64,000 nt of DNA, from the NCBI GenBank assembly GCA_028622995.1, contig JAJQJQ010000014.1, positions 3,410,001 to 3,474,000 on the forward strand, given 5' to 3'. The position numbers and the translations under genes were made by a program. Position 1 is the stretch's first letter. Each line of letters starts with the position of its first letter. The stretch comes from Panagrolaimus kolymaensis (taxonomy: Eukaryota > Nematoda > Chromadorea > Rhabditida > Panagrolaimidae). Shown here piece by piece: positions 55,365-64,000 of this stretch. The notes under the pieces were generated by a model that saw only the letters and a program-made list of their open reading frames with translations, was not told the origin of the DNA and ran no database searches.

Positions 55365-55709
55365 TCACGAAATTTGGTTTGTACGGTAAAATTTTAAAAA
55401 TAGTATTACTGCTTTAAAAACTAAAAATGCTTTATTAATATAGCAAAACTTTTTTATTAAACAACTTTTGCCATCACATTTTTTAACTATACAAAGAGTA
55501 GATAAAATGCACATAAGTTGGTGACAAAAAAGCTTATCGACATGGTTGCAGCTGAAATGGAATGAAACGCGCTTTTTTGAATCATAGTCGATTGCTTTCT
55601 TTTTTTTTAATGATCTTATCTTTTTTAATCGATAATTGTAAAATAAAAAAATGTTCTTGTTTTTTTCTAAAGTTTTTTTCGAACAAATTTGTTTAATTTC
55701 TTTTTCCAT
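55365..55709 (-). CDS. hypothetical frame, 114 residues
   Basis: An uninterrupted basic, cysteine-containing frame between the DUF6119-like gene and the large zinc-module gene (VSFHFSCNHVDKLFCHQLMC in the middle). No signal peptide or recognised domain. In this AT-rich background the length is above average but not decisive; it may be chance. Confidence 0.2.
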   Translation of the reverse strand: MEKEIKQICSKKTLEKNKNIFLFYNYRLKKIRSLKKKKAIDYDSKKRVSFHFSCNHVDKLFCHQLMCILSTLCIVKKCDGKSCLIKKFCYINKAFLVFKAVILFLKFYRTNQIS

Positions 55710-55805
55710 TTTCTATGAATATAAAAAAATGGTGTTGCGTTTTTACAAAAAAATATTGAAAAGATTTATATTGGTTCAAAAGTTAAATCAAACATAAATT
55801 TATTT

Positions 55806-58800
55806 TTAACTTTCATCAAAAATGGATTTAATTTGTAGCGAAGAAAATGATTGCAATTCACAAATATGTTCTTTTACACAAAACATAACATAATTTTCAT
55901 GTCCACTTTGAGTTTGACACAACCATGCATAATTATATAAATCCAACTTTTTGCATTCTCGACAATAATAACAATTTGCTTTGTGAAAATCATATGCATA
56001 ACATAATTGATAATTTTCATTAATTGGAAAAATAATTAATAATTTTTCACCATTTTCTGCGTTTTTTATAATAAAATTTTCTTGTTTTATTATATCATTT
56101 TTTATGGAAGTATTGATGTGATTTTTTCTTGGGGTTAAACTTTTACTCGAACATGGTCTACTTGATTCATCTGGGGACTGGACCACTGAAACTTGTTCCT
56201 CAGGAATATGAATGATTGGAGTGCATCGATGTTTTTCTGAACCCAAAAGAATGTAAGCTGGAGCGTCAAGACGTTCCATTAATCTTGCAGAAACCACACT
56301 TTTAAAATTTTTTTCACATAAAGAACAATAAAAACATTTGTTTTTTTCATTCCAAAAATATTCATAACATAAATTTTTGTCTTGAAAACAAAAAAGTGTT
56401 AGTTTTTGAGGTGTATTTGAGCCAAATGCGAATTCATCAGAAATTTCATAATTTGGTGAATATACAACTTTTTGATCCACATATGTGTTGCCGTCGTCGT
56501 CACAGTTATCATGGCTATCTTGAGTTAGATTAAATGTAGTTTCATCAGACATTAGAATTTCAGGTGATTCAAAATAATTATTATCGTTTGCAACTTCATG
56601 GCCTTGGTCCAAAAATTCCATTTCGTCATCGATAATCTCTTCAAAGGGAATATTGTTGCTGTAATCAATATTCGCAGTTTTTAAAGGTTCACAAATATGT
56701 CTATTTTCACCCAAATCCAAATATTCTTTTCCACCAGCCGAATCATAACAAAATGTCGCTTTCGTCCAATGAGTTTTTAGTAAGCATTTAGAACAAAAAT
56801 ATCCATTTTCCGAAGGTGAAAAATAATATTCATAATGTAATTCTGGAGAAATATAAACTAATAATCTTTTAGTTTTTAATCCATTTTTATTGCAATTTAT
56901 TAATTTGTAACTTATTTGATTATTTATTGTTATTATTTGTGATGGATTTGAAGTAGCTTGAATTTGAGCCGTTGCAGCGGAGGATGGAGAAGCAAATCCA
57001 GAGCTAATTCCATTTGTTCCAAAACCATTTTGAGTCGGTGAAGTAATGGAATTATTTTTTTTAGTTTTCCTTATTTTTGTTGGTGAAATTTGATTGGATT
57101 GTTTTTGAGGAGGAATAAATCCAGAACTGATTCCATTTGTGCTGTTGTTGTTGTTGCTGCTTCCTCCACTTTGGCCAAATAATGGAGAAGGAGAAATAAA
57201 GGTTGGATATTTATATCCCTCAAATGGATTATATAAAATCAAATTACAAATATGCATATTATTATCCAGTTCAAGATAATATAGAGAGCCCTCATGAAAT
57301 AATTTTGCACTAACATTTTTCCATTTTCTCGCACACTCCGAACATAAATATTCATTATCTTTGGATTTTCGATACAAATATCCAAATTTTCTTTCATTAT
57401 TTAAAAATAAAAATATTTTTGAATTATTTTGTTTTCCATTTATTTTATTTCTAGTAACCTCAAAATTTCGGTGATGAATAATATTTTTTGTCGACAAAGT
57501 CTCGGAGGGATAATTTTTTGGTTTACAAATATGTTTCATATTTCCCAAATTTACATAATCTTCGCCATTTGAATTTTGAAGTATTTTAGCATTAACAATT
57601 TTTTGTTTCAAGCTTTTGCATTCGCAACATTCAAATTTTTGACTTTCGTGACAAAATAAATATTTCCATCTCAAATTTTTATTGATCCAAGTAAAAACAA
57701 ATAATTTTATTTCCAATTCTCCAAAATCCGAATATTCATAAACCAAATCAAAATTCACGGCTTTCAAAAGTTCAGGAAAATATTTTTCTGCCTTGTATTT
57801 TCGAGCTTTGCAAAAATGTTTATAACTTCCAATATAAACATAATCTTCGCCTTCACTATTTTGATATATTTTTGCGGCATTCCATTTTCGCATTCGAACA
57901 CACCCGCAACATAGCAAATTTTTTCTTGCAGCATTATAAAAATATTCGTAGCATAAAGTTTTGTCCATCGAAGCAAATATTATTAATCTTGGTTTTTTTG
58001 CTTTAGAAATTTTTAGTTCGAAATATGGCTTTTTTATTATTTGACCAGATAATTTTGTGGTTGGACTTGTGTGATTTGATGGAGAAGCACCGCTGAAAAT
58101 GGAGGGAATTAAAAAATAATGAAAATGCAACAAAAAATTTTTTAATGAAAGAGACTTGTCTAAATTTATAAAAAAAGTTAGTTTTGGGGGAAAAGAAAAC
58201 TTTAAAAGTAGCAAAATGTGATATCTTTCAGCACAACTCGAAATATTCCAACTTTGGCAAAGAATAATTTTATTTTTCCGTCCTTTCCCTAGCAAAAGAC
58301 TCAAAAAACAAAGTTCTAAGTATTTTTTTTCTCAAAAAAGTAAAATATAAAAGTTCACAATATTTTTTTTTCAAATATCTTTTTAAACTTCAACATAATA
58401 AATTTTTAAAGGGCTTCGAAAATTGTTAAGAAGTTATTTAAATAAATTTTAAATTTTATTTTTAGCTTTTTTTCTTCACCTTTTAATTTCTAACCTTGCA
58501 ATATTCAACGTTGACAAAGGATCATCGTCGATAGTTGGAGAATCAATATTAACATTAATTTCCATATTTTGATTATTAAAATAATTATCATCATCATGTG
58601 AAAAAGAGGAAGAAGTTGGATCATTACCATCAAGATAACTAAATTCAGATGTTTCTTCTTTTAAGCTTTCATCTTCAGCGTTTTTGCGAGATGAATTTCC
58701 TGAATCATCAAACACATAATTTGTTGGACTAAAAAAGTTACAAAAAATTAAAAAGGTTTTTTGGGGATTTAAAAATCGAAAAAAACATACATATTTATTG

Positions 58801-59806
58801 AATTTTTTGTTGTTGGTCGCTTGAAACTTAAAAATTTTTGCTTTTCTTCCGGCGGTAAAGTTTCAATAAAATCATTTAATATTGCTGCCAATCGTGGCTC
58901 AGGCCCAATTAAATTATTTTCAATTTCATTAAAAAGTAGCAAAATTAAACGCTGCTTTAATAAATTTTGTAAATCCATCTGAAGTTGAACCTATGAAAAA
59001 AAAAATTATGTAAATTTTTTCAGAAAAAAATTTTATAGGTACTTCAGAAAATTAAAATAATTACTTACATTGTAATTAAGCAACGATTCAAAAGTTTGTT
59101 TGCAAATAATTTCAAATGGAAATATCAAAGCCAAACCAGAATAATTTTTTTCTGCTTTAAATATGCAAATAATATTCTAAACAAATTGAGAGATCAACAT
59201 TTTTTCGTAACAAAAATAAATGAAAATTTAGCTAAGAAAATTTTTTGATAAAACTTACACGTTGTCGAAAGAAGTTTTGACCGACGCTGGTTGTGATGGA
59301 TTTTTCTTCTACAAAAAAACTTTTATTTAAAATTTGTACAAAAAGTAAAGAAAAAAAGGAAAAGAATTCTTATCTAATTTTAATGAATACAAATAACCAA
59401 GAAAAATAAAAGCTCAAGATTAAATTTTTCTTTATTTTTTTAAGAAAAAATAAAAATTGATTTTATTATAAAAAAACCGTTTTTTAATTGTTGTGTTCTT
59501 CAAAAAAAGACTGTTTATCCACGTTTTTTATGGAAGTTTCTTTTATTTAAAAAAATTATCAAGTTTCAGATTACTATTTTATGATTAGAATGTCGCCACC
59601 AAACTCCAGCTTTTGAACCACCACTAATTCTAGAGCAATTTTTTCCTCAAAACTCGAAAATTTGACATTATCGATTATAGATTTAACATACCTTTTTCTT
59701 TCAAATACGTTACTTTCAAACATTTTTTCTCGGAATCAATAAAAAGTTTACAACTTTTATAATATAAAACTTTTAAAAATTCATCAAACAAAAGCAATTC
59801 AGTCAT
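55806..59806 (-). CDS. six-module RYYR-CCHC zinc protein with PH-like N-terminus
   Basis: Six exons in phase: 59692-59806, 59259-59308, 59069-59176, 58791-58990, 58495-58728 and 55806-58092, giving 997 residues. Residues 1-100 (MTELLLFDEFLKVLYYKS; NIICIFKAE; GLALIFPFEIICKQTFESLL) form the domain shared with the genes at 18280 and 60654. A helical and acidic linker follows, then six zinc modules over residues about 265-990, each LxxF..(D/N)..LCYEYF-like strand, C-x2-C, and H-x-C about 28 residues on (CCGC/HFC, CCEC/HIC, CSEC/HIC, CSKC/HIC, CSLC/HRC, CREC/HIC). A low-complexity Asn/Ser/Pro linker separates modules 3 and 4. The upstream part of the long last frame, 58093-58304, is intron. WRKY-GCM1-type fingers bind DNA; a chromatin or transcription role is inferred. 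Confidence 0.75.
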
Positions 59807-60653
59807 TTTTTAGTTTTATTTTGTGAAATAAAAAACCAACGTTGCGATGCGATGCGACGACGACGATAAATTTTTTTATTTTATCTTTAACGTCGAGACC
59901 CAACTCGACAAACGTACGTGGTTTTTTTAGTTCAAGGCAAATGAAAAAGAAAAACGCAAAGCAAAAAAAATATTATAAAAAAGATGAAAGAGAAAAGAAT
60001 TTTTTTCTTCTTTGCATGCGAATGACAAAAAATGGGTGTGTGTGAGGCTCAAAAACGCTATGCACAAAGTCGCATTTTTTTGTTTCAGTTGTTTTTTTAT
60101 ACACGCATTTTTTTTATTTCTCGTCTTTTCTCTTTCGTTTGTTTCCACGTGTTCATTTTCGTCGTTGTCAGTCATCCACCACCCAACTCATTGATTAGTT
60201 TTGTCGTCGTCGGTCCGTAGCAAAATAAAAAAATATATAGCAACATTTGTTTGACAAAGCAAAAAAAGACTTAGAACGCAAACATTTAATTCAACCAGTT
60301 GTCAACGTCGTCAGATGGCTTTAAATTGATGAGTATAATTCTTTTTTGTTGCAAAAAAAAAAAATTGCTTTAAATTTTAAATACTTTGAAAGCAAAAAAA
60401 AGCATCAAACAGACTTTTTTTTATGGTTGAAACGCTCAGGGAAATAAAATTACAGCATTTTTTGTTTCGACTGCTTCAAATAAAGGAGATTTTATTTTTA
60501 TAGGAACTCAACAAAACAAACAAAAAGAGCTCTTTTTTGTGGCAATTTTTTTTAAAATTTAATTTTTATTTTCAAGTTTAATAATTTTAACCATCTTTTT
60601 TTCAGTGTAAAATAAAAGCTTTGCGGTTATGCGAAAACGGGGGTGCATATATC
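59807..60653. other. intergenic, head of the six-module gene
   Basis: Upstream region of the gene starting at 59806 and downstream of the next one. Contains gacgac repeats at 59855-59870 and many A-runs. No gene supported. Confidence 0.4.
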
Positions 60654-62265
60654 TCAACAAAAAAAATTTCGACCGGTGCCGACTTTCTTGAAAATATTAA
60701 AATAAATTGGTAGAATCGGTTTTAAACAATATCCACGAGAGCCTTTCACCATTGAATAATTATAACAAAACTTCTTTTCATTTGTAGCAAAAATAACTAA
60801 TCTTGATTTGGGTGCACCATGTTTATTGCACTGCAATTCAAACATAGGAGCTTTTATAATTTGTTTTTGCAATGGTTCATAAATTTTTGGCATGCAAATA
60901 TGGTCGTCTTCTTTAATGACAACATATTTTTCTCCATTTGATGTATGCTTAATTTTTGCTTCAGTTCTCTTCTTTTTACGGCCACAAGAATGACATATAA
61001 ACCATTGAACACACCAGCTAAATTTATAGCAAAGATTTCGATTATCACGAACAAAAACTATTAACGCTGCATCTGGAACACCTTTGGAATTTGGTCGAAA
61101 TTCATATTCATCGGATTTTAATATTATTTCTTTCTTTTCCGATACATAGGGTTGTAAGTTACAAACATGATTAAAATCCGTCAATAAAATGGATTCTTCA
61201 CCATCATTTGTGATAATTTTTGCTTTACAATATTGTTTCTTTTGAGCGCATTTTGCACACATAAATCCATTTCCATGGTTGGAATATTTATAACACAAAG
61301 AAGGATCCTTTGAATCAAAAATAAATAAAGTGGATTTTGGTTCACCCTTTATATTACAATGAAATGCAAAATTTGGTGGTCGAACAATTTTGGTTTCGAC
61401 TACTTTTTGAACATTTTTTTGTTTCCTACTTCTAAAAGTAAAACTATTTTTAATTTTGTTTTTGTAAAATAACTTTGACTGTCATAAATTTTTTAAAGGC
61501 TCACTTTTCTTTATGTAAATTAATATTATCAAATGTTTCGTTTTCCGATTGACTTCCATCATAGTCCATATCATTTAAATCATCCAAGCTTTCATTTTCG
61601 CTATCACTTATTTCATCAAATTTTGCCTCATCTAAATATTCTTCATCGCTTTCATTTCCTTCAATATCTTCAATTTCGTCATCACCAATGATTTCTTCTG
61701 TTTTAATGTTAGATAAATTTCTCGATGACCGTTTTCGTAGATTATTGTCGCTGATTTCAATGGAAGATGGTAAATCAATATTTATTGAAGTATGTGTTTT
61801 TCCATTTTGAGGAGAAACCATAACGATGTCATAAATCCTTTGGCATAATTTTTCATTGTGAAAAACCATGGAAAAGCTATAATATTTTGAAAAAACGCAT
61901 AAAATATGCTGAAATTTTAATAAATTATTATTAAAAAATTTAAAGATAAACTAAAACTTACTTTCTGTTGGATAAAAAGGCTCTCAAATGGTACTTGAAA
62001 CGGCTTTTTATCTGAAAAGAAAAACCTTTGATTAATTTCTAAAGATTTGGGTTAACTTACCCTCGCTTTTTGGAGAAACTAATAACCATTTTGCATCAGA
62101 TAAATTAGTAATTTTAAGTTCAAACAATCCATGGTATTCGACTCTTTGGTTTGCATTTATGAGTAATAAATGTTTCAATTTGTTCTAAAAATTTCTAATA
62201 TTAATTTTTAAAAATAGCTTTGGAAATTTATGAAATTTTTTTACCGAAGGTTCACTAGTTGACAT
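60654..62265 (-). CDS. two-module RYYR-CCHC zinc protein with PH-like N-terminus, last module truncated
   Basis: Five exons in phase: 62245-62265, 62061-62184, 61962-62011, 61505-61908 and 60654-61431, 458 residues. The N-terminal domain (HLLLINANQRVEYHGLFELK; HILCVFSKYY; FSMVFHNEKLCQRIYDIVMV) parallels the gene starting at 59806, including the 50-nt exon. A strongly acidic linker (DDEIEDIEGNESDEEY) follows. Two complete modules come next (CAKC...NHVCN; CHSCGRKKK...DHICMP). A third starts normally (LVIFATNEKKFCYNYS) but loses its second cysteine and H-x-C, ending in an unrelated tail (YFNIFKKVGTGRNFFC), so the 3' end seems truncated. Tandem with its paralogue; probably nuclear. Confidence 0.7.
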
Positions 62266-62836
62266 CGTTTATAAATAAATAGGATACGAGCGAGAAACGA
62301 CGACCATCGAACCAACGAAAGTTATGCGAGACAAAAATGGCTTATCTTAAGTTTGATTTTCCTCCAAAAAAATATATTTAGAGAGCAAACATATTTGTTG
62401 GTCGTAAAAAAATAAGTATGTTCGGAGGATATTGAGAAGTATCATTGTCGCCTTTAAGGTCACTGGGAATTGAAAAGGAAAGTTGCCCTGGTTTTACATA
62501 TATTTTTTATAAGGGCCGTATGAAAACAAAATATATGTAGGTGAATGTCTCGAAACTCATAATGGCGATAAAAAATATTTGCTTTTTCGTTTTAATATAT
62601 TTTTTTTTTTGCTTTAATTCAATACTCTTTTAGTTTTTCTTTATTTTTAACAATAAAAAATTAATAACAAAAAAAAAACTATGATACCTAACAAAACTAA
62701 CAAAGACAGATTTATTTTATGTCGATGGATAAACTTTCACAGCTAGAATATGAACAATGAAAACGAAACGTTTGTGGGGGGAAAAATTTATCATTGCATA
62801 AAATGATTTCAATCAAATAAGGTTTCATATCAGAAA
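62266..62836. other. intergenic
   Basis: AT-rich spacer. Nothing recognised. Confidence 0.4.
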
Positions 62837-63754
62837 TTAATCGTCTATATTCAAAATAATATCATCTTTAATAGTTTCATGCTTGAGTTCATGTTCAATT
62901 TCAAGGATGTTAAAAATTCTAAAAAAATTCCTTTGTTAAAACTTAAAATTGATAAATCTAATACCTTCGCCTGCCCCAAAATAGCGTATATGTGCAAACA
63001 CTAGCAACAGCAATTTCAAACAATGCAAACGCTGGAATATATTTCCAACATGGCTTCCATGCTTTTAGTACAACTTTGCTATATTCCTTCAAGTTTTTTG
63101 GACGATCTACCTTTTCATTCTAAAAAATTAATAATTTCTTCAAGCAAAATTTTAAAAAACGCACATAAAAAATTTGAAGTGGTGAAGCAATTACTGGATA
63201 TATAACTCCCACACCAATAAATAATCCAGCCATTCTAGATAAAATAGTTGAAATTTTTGGTTCCTCTTCAAGCAAAAGTGGTTTTTTAACATAAGATTTA
63301 TATATTCCATAATAAGAAACTAAACCAAAAATAAGGATTGAAAAATCAACGATAGGCTTTTTTGGTGCAACTTTTACTATTCTCTTGAAACGTGCTTTTG
63401 GATCATTCAAAAAATGATTACCAATAAATTTAATGTCTAAAAAAGAAAAATAATTAATTATTTATAAGCTTTAATTTTCATAAATTTACCAAGAATACTT
63501 GATGAAACATAGCAACCCGCCAATCCAATAAATGCGGGTACTTTTAAGGAATATCTTTCATTTCGATTCGGCCATTTTTTAACCAAATTTTCTATCATTT
63601 TTTTTCGATCTTTGTCATTCATTTCTGCCAATGAAATCCAAAAAGATGATCGTGGTTTTACAAATTTATCAGAAACATTTTTAGAATCAGAAGAAATAAG
63701 TGAACGGAATTTATTAAAAATTGATTCGACAAAAAGTGGAACTTCAGGAGACAT
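62837..63754 (-). CDS. multi-pass membrane protein of unknown function
   Basis: Four exons in phase: 63490-63754, 63165-63436, 62965-63119 and 62837-62918, giving 257 residues from MSPEVPLFVESIFNKF to DDIILNIDD. The start is the ATG at 63754; a longer frame from 63781 is possible. Four hydrophobic seg­ments are visible: VPAFIGLAGCYVSSSILG, FSILIFGLVSYYGIY, MAGLFIGVGVIYPVIASP and YIPAFALFEIAVASVCTYTL. Arginine/lysine-rich loops (RFKRIVKVAPKKP) and no signal peptide would suit a mitochondrial inner-membrane protein, but this is inference. I do not recognise the family. The frame is clean. Confidence 0.65.
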
Positions 63755-64000
63755 TTTGAGCGAGAAAAAAAGAATTAACAACGACCAAGTTTAAAGAAAA
63801 ATAAATTTTTTCCAAAAAAAGGACGACAAAAAATTTTTTCGCGATGAGAATTTTTTTTCTTTAATTATGATCCAAGTTCACTAAGCTGATTGTTTGGTGC
63901 GGGCTTGCATCGAGGGTCATTTGAGATTTATATAAAAATGTTAGCATTCCTTCGGGATTCAAAAGAAAACAAAATATTTATTTTGCGAAGCTACAAACCA
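63755..64000. other. window end, no gene seen
   Basis: Upstream of the minus-strand membrane gene. Nothing recognised. Confidence 0.4.

Noticed and set aside
58093..58304. N-terminal extension of the long zinc-module frame
   Set aside because: A TTTTCAG acceptor at 58093 and phase-matched upstream exons show this part is intron.

Overview
The window is strongly AT-rich eukaryotic DNA with short GT-AG introns, often under 100 bp. Its gene content is nematode-like: seven-transmembrane chemoreceptors of the Srh/Sri/Str kind, a GT92 glycosyltransferase, a Sigma-type glutathione S-transferase, an F-box-like protein, CCHC zinc-module proteins of the nematode RYYR-CCHC kind and small secreted cysteine peptides. 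A free-living or parasitic rhabditid nematode fits. A clade IV worm such as a panagrolaimid is my guess, not a demonstrated fact.

Layout. 0.5-10.3 kb: three chemoreceptor genes on the minus strand flank a GT92 gene and a C-terminally short valyl-tRNA synthetase on the plus strand. 10.8-13.4 kb: a tandem array of a small secreted cysteine peptide gene, two units identical, each carrying a dead fragment of a serine carboxypeptidase. 14-19 kb: a GST, a CUB-like secreted gene with a duplicated last exon, a MITE, and a small gene whose domain recurs at 56-62 kb. 19.4-29.4 kb: further cysteine peptides, a cathepsin-propeptide-only gene, intact and broken chemoreceptors, and two non-autonomous elements with 8-bp target duplications. 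30.9-33.5 kb: an F-box-like gene and a membrane protein of unknown role. 34-47.7 kb: a minus-strand array of four membrane-anchored serpin-like genes, plus a stub carrying only the anchor. 43.8-62.3 kb: four genes with repeated CxxC...HxC zinc modules. Among them lies a gene resembling the bacterial DUF6119/TIGR04141 family, cut by a young gag-only LTR retrotransposon. 62.8-63.8 kb: an unrecognised multi-pass membrane protein.

The most striking points are: (1) the DUF6119-like gene, with a PIP-box-like C-terminus, whose 680-codon frame closes exactly if the LTR element is removed; (2) the LTR element itself, with identical 215-bp LTRs, an ATAAT target duplication and only a Gag that has UBA-like and SH3-like stretches; (3) the type II membrane serpin-like array with a shared YYPNPN cytoplasmic motif; (4) a small domain shared by three genes with conserved intron positions. 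The genes do not form one pathway. This looks like a fast-evolving chromosome-arm type region with chemosensory, secreted and zinc-module families and active transposons. All exon joins were worked out by hand from splice consensus, reading phase and comparison between paralogues; no homology search was run.
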